This document shows, piece after piece, positions 23,965-34,000 of a DNA stretch of 35,153 bases. The notes below the pieces were generated by a model. That model saw nothing but the letters and a program-made list of their open reading frames with translations, was not told the origin of the DNA and searched no databases. The stretch is from positions 1 to 35,153 of the forward strand of contig NZ_LLZI01000257.1 in the NCBI RefSeq assembly GCF_001509485.1. Reading direction: 5' to 3'. Made by a program: the position numbers and the translations under genes. Position 1 is the first letter of the stretch. Each line of letters starts with the position of its first letter. The DNA is from Streptomyces sp. NRRL F-4489 (GTDB taxonomy: Bacteria > Actinomycetota > Actinomycetes > Streptomycetales > Streptomycetaceae).

Positions 23965-25086
23965 ATGCGTTGGGGTTGGCGTCGGGGGCGGGGCAAGGTG
24001 CTCGCGGTGGCGATGGCGGCGGTGGTCGTTGGGGGAGTGGCGCCGGTGTGGGGTGCGGGTGGGGCGGTCGCGGCGACGCGGGACGTCGGGGTGGACTCGC
24101 GGGATGGCCGCGTGGTGCCGGGGGTGGAGCGGGAGGTGCGGTTCACCGTTGATGGGGTGACGGCGTACGGGACGGTGCGTGTGCCTGCGCACCGGGTGGG
24201 GCGGAGGATTGCGGCGGCGTTGTTGATACCGGGTAGCGGGCCGACCGATCGGAACGGGGACCAGCCGCCCGGGTTCACGCCGCATACGTTGGCGCTGGTG
24301 GCGGAGGGGCTCGGGGCGGACGGGGTGATGAGCCTGCGGTTCGACAAGTACGGCACCGGGCGGACGGGGATGGGCGGACGGCACACCGCTCCGGACATGG
24401 CCGCGTACACCCGGCAGGCGGTGGCCGCGTACGAGGTGCTGCGGGCGCAGCCGGAGGCCGATCCGCGGGCGATGCTCGTGGTCGGGCACAGCGAGGGCGG
24501 TCTGCAGGCGCTGCTGGTCGACCGCGCGGTGGCGGTGAAGCCGGCCGGGCTGGCGCTCCTCGCGCCGCAGGGCATGCGGTTGCTGGACATGATCGCGTTT
24601 CAGGTGGCGGACGGGCTGGACCGGGCGGTGCGGGCGGGGCAGATCAGCCGGGAGGAGGGGGAAGTGAACAAGCGGGGGGTGGCGCGGGCGATCGCGGCCT
24701 TCCGGGGTGGGCGGGAGGTGGATACGGCGGGGTTGCTGCCCTCGGTCGCGGCGCTTCTGGAGGGGATGTTCGGGCCGGTCAATGGGGACTTCGTGCGGAG
24801 TGATGACGCGATTGATCCGGCGGTGGTGGCCCGCGGGGTTGCGCCCCGTACTCGTACGCTCGTCACCTGTGGGACGGCGGATGCCAATGTGCCGTGCCGG
24901 ACGGTGCCGGGGCTGATGGCGGGGCTCGCTGCCGCCCGGACCACTGGGCCCGGTCTGCGGGTGCTGCCGGGTGTCGATCATCTGCTGCATCAGGCTGGGA
25001 CGCCGGTCAATGATCGGGTGCTCGCCTCGGGGGTGCGGCGGGTGCTGCACGAGTTCGTCCGGCCGTGGCGGAGCGGGGTGCGGTGA
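23965..25086 (+). CDS. Secreted alpha/beta hydrolase
   Basis: The product has 373 residues. A Sec-type signal peptide is seen (MRWGWRRGRGKVLAVAMAAV, then a hydrophobic stretch ending near AVAA at about 36). The alpha/beta hydrolase core has an early loop PGSGPTDRNGDQPPG, the nucleophile elbow GHSEGG (Ser176), a likely acid Asp306 (GTADAN) and His339 (GVDHLLH). This resembles secreted S33-like esterases or peptidases; the substrate is unknown. The start at 23965 has GGGAG upstream. Codon use is G-rich rather than C-rich in the third position, and with the AT-rich upstream region this hints at a different history from its neighbours. It is convergent with a TetR gene. Confidence 0.88.
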   Translation: MRWGWRRGRGKVLAVAMAAVVVGGVAPVWGAGGAVAATRDVGVDSRDGRVVPGVEREVRFTVDGVTAYGTVRVPAHRVGRRIAAALLIPGSGPTDRNGDQPPGFTPHTLALVAEGLGADGVMSLRFDKYGTGRTGMGGRHTAPDMAAYTRQAVAAYEVLRAQPEADPRAMLVVGHSEGGLQALLVDRAVAVKPAGLALLAPQGMRLLDMIAFQVADGLDRAVRAGQISREEGEVNKRGVARAIAAFRGGREVDTAGLLPSVAALLEGMFGPVNGDFVRSDDAIDPAVVARGVAPRTRTLVTCGTADANVPCRTVPGLMAGLAAARTTGPGLRVLPGVDHLLHQAGTPVNDRVLASGVRRVLHEFVRPWRSGVR

Positions 25087-25137
25087 CCCTTGGGCCTCCG
25101 GGGCGGTGACCCCTGAGCCGCCGGGGCGGTGGGGTCA
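25082..25137. terminator. Tandem 23-bp repeats forming a convergent terminator hairpin
   Basis: Two similar 23-bp units (25082-25104 and 25105-25127) follow each other across the hydrolase stop codon, with a third partial unit after them. TGACCCC (25107-25113) pairs with GGGGTCA (25131-25137), which includes the stop codon of the opposite-strand TetR gene. Confidence 0.5.
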
Positions 25138-25911
25138 GGTCCGGGGCGGGGTGTCCAGGCCGTCGACCAGGCGTTCCAGGAAGCGGGTGAAGGTGGCTTC
25201 GGGGGTGAGGGGGCGGCCGGGGGCGGCCAGGGCGCGGGCGAGTTCGGGGTGGTGGCCGTCGGCGGCGACGGCGGCGAGGTAGCGGGCCTCGGCGGCGGCG
25301 CGGGCGGGGGAGTCCGCGGCGGCGGCGCGGGTGAGTTCGTGGCTGACGTGGGTGGCCACGAGGCCGGTGAGAAGGCTGAAAATCTCCAGTTTCGCGGCGC
25401 CGTCCAGGGGGAGGGGGCGCAGCGCGGTGAGGGCGTGCTCCAGGAAGGCCAGGGTGTGCGGGCCGAGGGTCCGGCGGGCGGTGAGGGCGCCGGGCAGCCA
25501 GGGGTGGCGGAGCATCAGGGCGCGCTGGCGGTGGCCGATCGCCTTGAGGTCGGTGCGCCAGTCGCCGGTGAGCGGGCCGGGCGGCAGCAGTTCCCCGCTG
25601 ACGTGGTCGGTCATCAGCTCCAGCAGGGTCTCCTTGTCGGGGGCGTAGCTGTAGAGCGACATCACGCCGGCGCCGACCCGGGCGGCGACCGCACGCATGG
25701 TGACCGCGTCGAGCCCTTCCGCGTCGGCGAGTGCGACGGCGGCCGCGGTGATCGCCTCCCGGGTGAACGCCGGGCGGCGCCCGCGGCGGGGCCGGCCGGC
25801 CTCCGGCGCCGCCCAGAGCCGCGCGGGGTCGATGAAGCCGGGGGCGGGGGAGTGGCTTTCGGGGGCGCCGGACGGGCTTTCGGGGGTGGCGGGGTGGTCG
25901 TCGGCGGGCAA
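25135..25911 (-). CDS. TetR/AcrR family transcriptional regulator
   Basis: The product has 258 residues. A Pro/Ser-rich tail of about 35 residues comes first, then the helix-turn-helix region (TREAITAAAVALADAEGL, VTMRAVAARVGAG and SLYSYAPDKETLLELM) at about 50-95. The C-terminal domain resembles the tetracycline-repressor-like type (TetR_C). The start is a TTG at 25911, chosen because AAGGAG lies 5 nt before it and no better ATG or GTG exists nearby. The gene is divergent from a CocE/NonD-type hydrolase, with a perfect 15-bp palindrome between them, so it very likely controls that hydrolase. Confidence 0.9.
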   Translation of the reverse strand: MPADDHPATPESPSGAPESHSPAPGFIDPARLWAAPEAGRPRRGRRPAFTREAITAAAVALADAEGLDAVTMRAVAARVGAGVMSLYSYAPDKETLLELMTDHVSGELLPPGPLTGDWRTDLKAIGHRQRALMLRHPWLPGALTARRTLGPHTLAFLEHALTALRPLPLDGAAKLEIFSLLTGLVATHVSHELTRAAAADSPARAAAEARYLAAVAADGHHPELARALAAPGRPLTPEATFTRFLERLVDGLDTPPRT

Positions 25912-26007
25912 CGGTGCTCCTTCTCTGCTTCCCGGGCGGGTTCCGCTTCCTGGCCGGCGGTCGCCGGGGACATCCAAGCATCCCGCCCGGCACCGTCCCG
26001 CGTCCGC

Positions 26008-26027
26008 TATTCTCGTACGACGTACGA
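26008..26027. promoter_or_regulatory. -10 element overlapping a perfect 15-bp operator palindrome
   Basis: TCGTACG-A-CGTACGA at 26013-26027 is a perfect 7-1-7 palindrome between the divergent TetR and CocE-type genes. TATTCT at 26008-26013 fits a -10 element for the plus-strand gene and touches the palindrome, a classic repressor position. Confidence 0.65.
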
Positions 26028-26049
26028 AAAATGGTGGAGGGGTGGCGTG

Positions 26050-27867
26050 GTGTCGAAGGTGATGGGGGCGAGGGGCGAACGGTTGCCGGTGGCGGCGCGG
26101 TGGCTGCGGGCGTCGTGGCGGAAGCTGCCGGCGGGGCCGTACGCGGTGGGGTGGGAGCCCGGCGTGAGCGTGCCGGGGGAGGGTGGCGTTCCGCTGCTGA
26201 CGGACCATTACTTTCCGTCCGGCGAAGGCGCGTCGGGGGAATTCCCGACGCTGCTGGTGCGGTCGCCCTACGGGCGGGGGGCGCCCTGGTCGGCGCTCTA
26301 CGGGGTGCTCTTCGCCGAGCAGGGGTTCCATGTGGTGGTGCAGAGCTGCCGGGGAACCGGCGGGTCCGGCGGGACGTTCCACCTGTGGCGGAACGAGGCG
26401 GCGGACGGGCGGGCCACCGTGGCGTGGCTGCGCGAGCAGCCGTGGTTCAACGGCGCGCTCGGCACGATCGGTCCCAGCTATCTCGGGTACGTGCAGTGGG
26501 CGCTGGCGCTGGACCCGCCGCCGGAGCTGCGCGCGATGGTGGTGCAGGTCGGGCTGCACGACCCGTACGCGTACTTCCACGCGGGCGGCGCGGTCCATCT
26601 GGAGAACGCGCTGGTGACCGGCGTCGGCATGGCCTACCAGCACCAGGGGTGGCGGCCGTTCCTCCGGGGCGCGCTGCGGCTCCGGCGGTGGCTGCGCGGC
26701 GCGCACCGGGAGCCGGTGCCGTACGCGTCCGGGCCGCCGGCCGAACTCCCCTGGCTGGCCGAGGCGTTGGCGCGTACGGACGCCGATGACCCGTATTGGG
26801 ACGGGGCATCGGTGGCGGCCGCGGCGGACCGGGCGGCGGTGCCGACGTGCCTGATCAGCGGCTGGCAGGACGTGTTCCTGGACCAGAATCTGGCGCAGTA
26901 CGGGCGGCTGCGGCGGGCGGGGTGCGAGACCGCGCTGCTGATCGGGCCGTGGACGCACACCTCGGCGCTCCAGGAGGGCTGGCCGGAGGTGTTCGCGGAG
27001 AGCCTGGCGTGGCTGCGGGCGCACCTGTGCGGGGAGCGGGACGGGCTGCGGCCCGCGCGGGTACGGGTGCACGTCGGCGGCGATGGTGTCGACGGCGGGG
27101 ACGGGACCGGCGGCGGGTCCGGCGGCGGGGGCGCGTGGCGGGAGCTGGCGGATTGGCCGGTGGCCGAGGGTGGCGCGGTGGACCGCTGGGACCTGGCGCC
27201 CGGCGGCCGGCTCGAACGATCGGAGGCGGAAGGTCCCGTTCCGGCTGCCCTCGGCCCGGCCGCCTCCGACCCGGCCGCCTCCGGCTCAGCCGCCTCCGGC
27301 TCAGCCGCCTCCGGCTCAGCCGCCTCCGGCCGGTCCGTCTCCCCGCCCCTCGCCGAATTCCGCTACGACCCGGACGACCCGACGCCGTCGCTCGGCGGGC
27401 CGGTGCTGTCGCGGGGCGCGGGGCGGCGCGACAACCGGGCGCTGGAGGCGCGGGCGGACGTGCTGGCGTTCACCGGGCCGGAGCTGGCGGAGCCGCTGGA
27501 GGTGCTGGGCGGCGTCCGGGCGCGGCTGCGGGTGACGGGCACCGCCGCCACCGGCCCCGGCCGCCCCTTCGACGTCTTCGCGCGGCTGTGCGACGTGGAC
27601 GGGCGGGGCCGGTCGGTGCACGTGTGCGACGGGCTGGTGCGGGTGGCCGCGCCGGGCGCCGCGCCGGGCGGGACGGGGGAGCCGCTGGAGGTGGTGGTGC
27701 CGATGAGCGCCGCGGCGCACCGGTTCGCGGCCGGGCACCGGGTGCGGCTTCAGGTCAGCGGGGGTGCGTTCCCCCGGTACGCGCTGCCGCCCGGCGCCCG
27801 GGAGGCCGGCCCGCTGCGCATCGCCGTCCACCCGGGGTCGGCCCTGGAGCTGCCCGGGAGCGCCTGA
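26050..27867 (+). CDS. CocE/NonD family hydrolase (X-Pro dipeptidyl-peptidase type)
   Basis: The product has 605 residues. The alpha/beta hydrolase domain shows RSPYGRG, VVVQSCRGTGGSGG and the nucleophile elbow GPSYLGY (Ser143), with likely Asp274 (GWQDVF) and His303 (WTHTS). The C-terminal jelly-roll domain (about 440-605) has AFTGPELAEPLEVLGG and HRFAAGHRVRLQVSGGAFPRY, typical of this family. Such enzymes cleave esters or acyl-Pro bonds; the substrate is unknown. A Gly-rich stretch and a 15-bp DNA repeat giving AASGS lie in the linker between domains. The GTG at 26050 has GGAGG 9 nt upstream; GTG at 26047 or ATG at 26062 are alternatives. There is no clear signal peptide. Confidence 0.92.
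   Translation: MSKVMGARGERLPVAARWLRASWRKLPAGPYAVGWEPGVSVPGEGGVPLLTDHYFPSGEGASGEFPTLLVRSPYGRGAPWSALYGVLFAEQGFHVVVQSCRGTGGSGGTFHLWRNEAADGRATVAWLREQPWFNGALGTIGPSYLGYVQWALALDPPPELRAMVVQVGLHDPYAYFHAGGAVHLENALVTGVGMAYQHQGWRPFLRGALRLRRWLRGAHREPVPYASGPPAELPWLAEALARTDADDPYWDGASVAAAADRAAVPTCLISGWQDVFLDQNLAQYGRLRRAGCETALLIGPWTHTSALQEGWPEVFAESLAWLRAHLCGERDGLRPARVRVHVGGDGVDGGDGTGGGSGGGGAWRELADWPVAEGGAVDRWDLAPGGRLERSEAEGPVPAALGPAASDPAASGSAASGSAASGSAASGRSVSPPLAEFRYDPDDPTPSLGGPVLSRGAGRRDNRALEARADVLAFTGPELAEPLEVLGGVRARLRVTGTAATGPGRPFDVFARLCDVDGRGRSVHVCDGLVRVAAPGAAPGGTGEPLEVVVPMSAAAHRFAAGHRVRLQVSGGAFPRYALPPGAREAGPLRIAVHPGSALELPGSA
27259..27333. repeat. 15-bp in-frame tandem repeat (5 units)
   Basis: Units at 27259, 27274, 27289, 27304 and 27319 share GCCGCCTCCGGCTCA; the first and last are variant at the 3' end. 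They encode AASGS repeats in the linker of the CocE-type hydrolase. Confidence 0.9.
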
Positions 27868-27890
27868 CGGACGGGGCCGGCCGATCGGAA

Positions 27891-27936
27891 GCGGGGGCCT
27901 CGCCACGGCGGGGGACCGATGCGCCAGGCCCCCCGC
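27891..27936. terminator. Convergent terminator hairpin
   Basis: GCGGGGGCCT (27891-27900) pairs with AGGCCCCCCGC (27926-27936) with one bulged C and a 25-nt loop, in the 90-bp gap between the CocE-type and galE genes. Confidence 0.5.
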
Positions 27937-27957
27937 CCGGGCCCCCGCCCAGCCCCC

Positions 27958-28935
<978 letters not shown>

Positions 28936-28942
28936 AGCGCCA

Positions 28943-28969
28943 ATCCTAGGCAGGGAGCGGAGGGATCAA
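28943..28969 (-). promoter_or_regulatory. Candidate galE promoter
   Basis: On the minus strand TTGATC (28969-28964) and TAGGAT (28948-28943) are 15 bases apart; the -10 ends 7 nt before the galE ATG. The spacer is shorter than usual. The site lies in the 44-bp gap after the upstream GT2 gene. Confidence 0.4.
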
Positions 28970-28979
28970 GGACCGAGGG

Positions 28980-30659
28980 TCAGCGGCCGAGGCGGCGGGC
29001 GGCGATCTTCCACACGCTGCGCGGCCCGGACGCCACCCGCAGCGCCAGCGCGCCGCCGGTGGTCGCGTACGGCTGGGCCAGCAGCACCAGCCGCTGCCGG
29101 CTCGGCAGCATCCGGCGGCGCATCCCGGGCCCGGCCGGCCGCAGCGTCGCCCCGAGCCGGGTGCCGTCCGAGCAGATCACCCGGGCCGTCAGGTCCCACG
29201 CCTCCGGCTCGGCCGGCCGCGTCCCGGGCAGCTCGGTCAGCGGCGCCAGGTCCAGCGCCAGCGCCGCCGTCCAGGCCGTGCCGTCCGCGGTCGGCGACAG
29301 CGCGCCGGTCCGCATCGGGCCGGGCCGGTCGTCGCGGCGCCGGTGCAGGACGATGTCGATACTGACCGGCCCGGCCTCGGCCAGCCGCCTGTACAGGTCG
29401 TGCACCCGGATCCGCAGCAGCCCGCCGTCCGTGCCCAGCACCGGCTCGGCGTCGATGACCACCGGCAGCCGGGCCGGCGCCGCCGCGCCCGGCACCTCCT
29501 CGTCGGACGGGTCCGCGCCGTCCCCGGCGCCCAGCCCGTCCAGCCGCACCTCCGGCAGGTCCGCCGACCACACGGGCGCGCCGTCCGGGCCGGTGGCGTA
29601 CGGGGGCAGCAGGCGGCCGGGGCGGGCCGCCAGCTCCGTCAGGCGGGCCAGGTCCCGGGGCGCGGGGGAGGCGAGGATCACCCGGGCCAGCCAGCGGGCC
29701 GGGGCGTACGCGGCGTCCACCGCCTCCGCCTCGAAGGTGGCTACGTGGTCGCGGGTCAGCCGCCACCACTCGGCGCGGTAGTCGGCGCCCCGGGTGTGCA
29801 GCTCGCGGACGTACATCCGCAGGTCGTGGTCGAGGAACTTGGTCGCCGCGGCCCGGGCCAGCTCCGGCTGCCCGGCGTCGGCGAGGGTCCGCAGCACGGT
29901 GCGGTGCGCCTCGATGCGCTGCCGCCAGTTGGCGACGTCCTTGCGGTCCAGGGAGATCGACGGCCGGGCCGCGGCGCGGCGCACGTGCCAGACGTAGACG
30001 GTGTCCGGCACGGTGGCGATGCGCGGGGCGGCGGCCAGTACGCGGGCGGTGAAGACGAAGTCCTCGTAGTGGTAACGGCCTTCGGGGAAGGCGATGCCGT
30101 TGCCGATGAGGAAGTCCCGGGCGTAGAGCTTGTTGACGCAGAGGGTGTCGCGGACCAGTTTCGGCGCGGCGGCGGGGCTGTCGTGGACCGCCGGGGCGCG
30201 GTAGAGGCCGGGCTGCCAGGGGACGTCGCGGCGGGCCGGCAGCTCGCGGCGGACGCAGGCGCCGGCGGCGACCGGCGCGCCGTGCTCGCGGGCGGCGGCC
30301 AGCAGGGCCGGCACCGCGCCCGGCGGCAGCACGTCATCGCTGTCGAGGAACATCACGTACCGGCCGGTGGCGGCCCGCAGGCCGTCGTTGCGCGGGGAGC
30401 CGCAGCCGCCGCTGTTCTCCCCCCGGTGCAGGACCCGCAGCCGCGGTTCGGCGCGGGCCAGGGCGTCCAGGGTGGCGCCGGTGCCGTCGGTGGAGGCGTC
30501 GTCCACCGCGATCACCTCGCCGACCGCGTCCCCCTGCGAGAGCGCCGACCGCACCGCCTCGGAGACGTGCAGCGCGTCGTTGTACGCGATGACCACGACG
30601 CTGACCTGCGCGGTGTGCGTGGGGGTGGGCCCTGGCTGTGACTCAAGGGCGTCATTCAC
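28980..30659 (-). CDS. GT2 family glycosyltransferase with C-terminal extension
   Basis: The product has 559 residues. The GT2 domain (about 18-250) has VSVVVIAYND, VDDAST (about 50-55), NSGGCGSPRN and MFLDSDDVLPP (about 104-114), so the nucleotide and metal motifs are intact. A helical middle (about 250-400) and a beta-rich C-terminal part of about 150 residues follow. It probably works on the inner membrane face on a wall polymer; the donor is unknown, but GalE is encoded directly downstream. The start at GTG 30659 is chosen because the frame extends upstream to an ATG at 30797 only through AT-rich sequence with TTA, AGA and AAA codons. TAGATT (30673-30668) lies 8 nt before the GTG, suggesting a leaderless start. 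The TagF-like gene lies upstream on the same strand. Confidence 0.88.
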   Translation of the reverse strand: MNDALESQPGPTPTHTAQVSVVVIAYNDALHVSEAVRSALSQGDAVGEVIAVDDASTDGTGATLDALARAEPRLRVLHRGENSGGCGSPRNDGLRAATGRYVMFLDSDDVLPPGAVPALLAAAREHGAPVAAGACVRRELPARRDVPWQPGLYRAPAVHDSPAAAPKLVRDTLCVNKLYARDFLIGNGIAFPEGRYHYEDFVFTARVLAAAPRIATVPDTVYVWHVRRAAARPSISLDRKDVANWRQRIEAHRTVLRTLADAGQPELARAAATKFLDHDLRMYVRELHTRGADYRAEWWRLTRDHVATFEAEAVDAAYAPARWLARVILASPAPRDLARLTELAARPGRLLPPYATGPDGAPVWSADLPEVRLDGLGAGDGADPSDEEVPGAAAPARLPVVIDAEPVLGTDGGLLRIRVHDLYRRLAEAGPVSIDIVLHRRRDDRPGPMRTGALSPTADGTAWTAALALDLAPLTELPGTRPAEPEAWDLTARVICSDGTRLGATLRPAGPGMRRRMLPSRQRLVLLAQPYATTGGALALRVASGPRSVWKIAARRLGR

Positions 30660-31065
30660 AGTCACTAAATCTACATTTCGTGTCGACAGCGGCTCACGGC
30701 GCGAGCGGGCTCGGACCCCATTTCCCAGGGACAGAGTGCGAAATCCGTCGGGCGGTTGCACCACCACCCGCGTTTTTCCGCCATATTGCCGTCTCATAAC
30801 CTGCCGGTATCCGGGGCTTGGCCGTACGTCGACCTGCGCGGACGCCCCGCAAGAACGCCTGCACCACCGGTAACGACGCGGGGCGGCAAGGCCGCTCCGG
30901 ACGCGGGGCGCGGAAGGCGGGACGTGGGGGGCGCCAACACCGGCCGCCGCTCACCGTACCGTCCGCGCCGCCGCCCCGGCAGCCGGAACCGGCCACCTCA
31001 CCGCCCGGCCCCGGCCCCGGCACCCCGCCGCCCGGCCGGGCCGCGCGCCCGGGGGCCGGGCCCCC
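30660..31065. other. Intergenic region between the TagF-like and GT2 genes
   Basis: This 406-base stretch holds no convincing gene. Its left third (about 30660-30830) is AT-rich for this genome and contains the -10-like TAGATT of the GT2 gene and a near-palindrome CCGGTATCCGG. Its right end is extremely GC-rich, with GGGGGCCGGGCCCCC at 31051-31065 directly after the TagF-like stop codon; this could act as a terminator. Confidence 0.55.
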
Positions 31066-34000
31066 TCACTCCGCGATCAGGTCCGCCACCCGCCCCGCCG
31101 CCCCGCCGTCGTCCAGATGGCAGAACGCCCGCCGGAACTCCGCGTACGCCGCCGCGCTCGCCCGCGCCACCCCCGGCAGATCCCCCAGCGCCTCGATCAG
31201 CTCCCCCGTCGACGACAGCAGCGGCCCCGGCGCCACCGCCTCGAAGTCCAGGCTGAAACCCCGCAGCGTGTCCCGGTAGTGCGCCAGATCGGGGGTGAGG
31301 AACAGCATCGGCCGCCCGGTGTTCGCGAAGTCCGCGGCCAGCGACGAATAGTCGGTGACCAGCACGTCCGCGGCGAGCAGCAACTCGGTGGCGTCCGGGT
31401 ACGACGACACGTCCAGGGCGAACGGCGCGTGGTGCGCCGGCAGCCGGTCCGGCACCCGCGGATGGCTGCGCACCAGCAGCACATGGCCGCCCGCCAGCGC
31501 CGCCCGCGCCGCCGCCAGGTCCAGCGGCAGGTGCAGCCGGTGGTGCGAGGCGTCGTACGCGGCGTCATCGCGCGGCGTCGGCGCGTACAGCACCACCCGC
31601 TGGTCCGGCCGGATCCCCAGCCGCGCCCGGACCGCCGCCGCCACCTCGTCGCGGTCCGCGGCGTGCAGCGCGTCGATCCGCGGCAGCCCGGTCTCCAGCA
31701 GCCGGCCCCCGTAGCCCAGCGCCGACCGCAGCACCGGCGTACTGGCCGCGTTCGGCGACAGCAGGACGCTCCACTGCCGGCCCACCCGGGGCCGCGGCGC
31801 CAGATGCGCCAGCCCCCCGCACAGCGTCCCCGCCAGATCCGCCCCGATCCGCTTCAGCGGCGTCCCGTGCCAGGTCTGCACCACCCGCTGCCCGGCCCGC
31901 CGCACGAACCACCGCGGCAGATGCGTGTTGGTGACGATCCAGTGGCTGTGCGCCAGCGCCCCGTGCCAGGCCGCGCTGCCCACCACCACCGGCCGGGCCG
32001 TCGGCGGCACCGCGGTCTGCGCGTCCCGCACCGCCCACAGATGCGTCACCTCCAGCCCCCGCCGCACCAGCTCCTCGTGCACCGCCCGCGGCGAATCCCC
32101 GTACGCCCGGCCGCCGAAACTGCTGTAGAGGACGGCGTCCCGCAGCGGCCGCGAGCGGTGCAGCGGATAGTGCTCCTCGCGCAGCACCCGCCGCCGGTAC
32201 GGGCCCCGGTCCACCGGCGGCACCGCCGGACCGGCCGCCACCAGCAGCTCGTCGTGGCCCACCCGGTCCAGCGTGAACGGCTTCCCGCGCACCGTACGGG
32301 ACACCGGCAGCCCGTCGAACACCGACGGCGCGCACCGCACCGGCGGATCCAGCGGCGACCCGGCCGCGCCGCGCGCCCGCAGCCGCACCGACCAGCGGCC
32401 CTCCCGCAGCGGCACGTCCCCGGCCAGCGACGGCAGCGCGGCCAGCGGCAGCGCGCAGTGGAACCGGCCGCCGTCGCGCACCGCCGGGAAGACCGCCTCC
32501 GCGGCGTGCGCGCCGTGCCGGAGCACCACCTCCGGCGCGGGCGGCGCGGCGTCCGGCAGGGTGCCCGCCAGCAGCAGCGTCCCGTCCGACCGCCACACCA
32601 CCCGGTCCACGTACGCCTGCGGGAGCCGGTCGTGCAGCACCAGGTCCCCGGCCGCGTCCGCCGCCACCACCAACTCCCGGCCGTGCGGCAGCGGATGGGC
32701 GGCCGGCGCCGTGCCCGGCGGACAGGCCACCGGGTCGGTGCCGCCGCCGGGCAGCACCAGCTCCGGCCGCCAGGTCTCGGTGTGCGGCGGCGGGATCGCG
32801 GCCGGCGCCCCGTCCGGCGCGGGCCGCGCGGCGTCGAGGACGTCGAGGGGGATGCGGAGGGTGTACGGGGTGGGGGGAGTGGTCGCGAACTCGCTTGCGG
32901 GGGTGGGCGGTTGGGGCGGCGTGTGGGTTCTGGCCGCTGCGGCCGCGCCCTGAGCGCCGCCGTCCGTCCCCGCCGACGGAACGGTCCCCCCTGCCGGAAT
33001 GGTCCCCTCCGGTGCCGCCTCCACCGGGAACGACACCACCGTCCCCGACCCCTGGTGCGTCAGCCGCAGCGCCTCCGGGGCCGGGCCCGGGGCCGACACC
33101 ACCAGGTCCAGCGCGCCCGCCGCCACCGCCGGGCGCCCCACCAGCCGCCGCTCCCGGCGCGCCACCGCGAGCCGCAGCCGCCCGTCCACGTACCGGGGCG
33201 TGATCCGCACCCCGTCCACGCCCTCGTACGCCGCCGGCGCCGCGCCCGAACCGCTCTCCGGCGCCGCCAGCTCACCGGACCGCACCACCCCCGCCGCCGC
33301 CAGCACCACCGTCAGCCGCCACTCGCCCGGCTCCAGGCGCCCGCCCCGCCGCAGCCGCGCCGGATCCACCCGCAGTTCGAAACCGGACCAGTCGTAGCAG
33401 TGCAGCTCCTGCCCGGACGCCGCCGTCGCCTCCGGCATCCGCACCGTCCGCAGCGGCAGCACGACCCGCCGCCGCCCGCACGACAGCACCGCCGTCCGCA
33501 GATAGCCGTGGCGCGCCCCGGCCGGCACGTTCCGCAGATACGCCCAGCCGCGCAGCAGCAGCACCCCGCCCCGCCACACCGCCTCCCGGACCTCCGCCCG
33601 CACCGGGAAGTCCGCCCGCGCCAGCCGCACCACCCCGGCCGGCAGCTCCACCGGCGGCGCCAGCGGCAGCACCGCCCGCTTCCGCAGCGGCGGCCCCGCC
33701 ACCGCGAAACCGCCCGGGTTGCGCGCCTCGTGGTCCAGCAGCGCCATCAGCTCCGCCAGCCGCCCCGACCGCACCAGATACCACCGCATCCGCAGCTCCA
33801 CGGGCAGCGCCCGCAGCAGCCCCGGCTCGGTCCGCGCCAGGAAGTCCCGCGCGCAGTCCAGGAACGCCGTCCGCACCTCCGGCGCCGCCCCCGGCACCGC
33901 CGCCACCAGGTCCAGCAGCCCGCCGGCCAGCTGCCCCCGGTCGTACGCCGCCCGGAACCGGCCCCGCTCCGGGTGCGCCGGATCGTCCAGCAGCGCCCGC

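Noticed and set aside
30660..30797. Longer start of the GT2 gene at 30797, also with a TTA codon
   Set aside because: The extension uses AGA, AAA, TTT, ACA, GTA and TTA codons and contains a -10-like TAGATT; it is better read as promoter and leader DNA.
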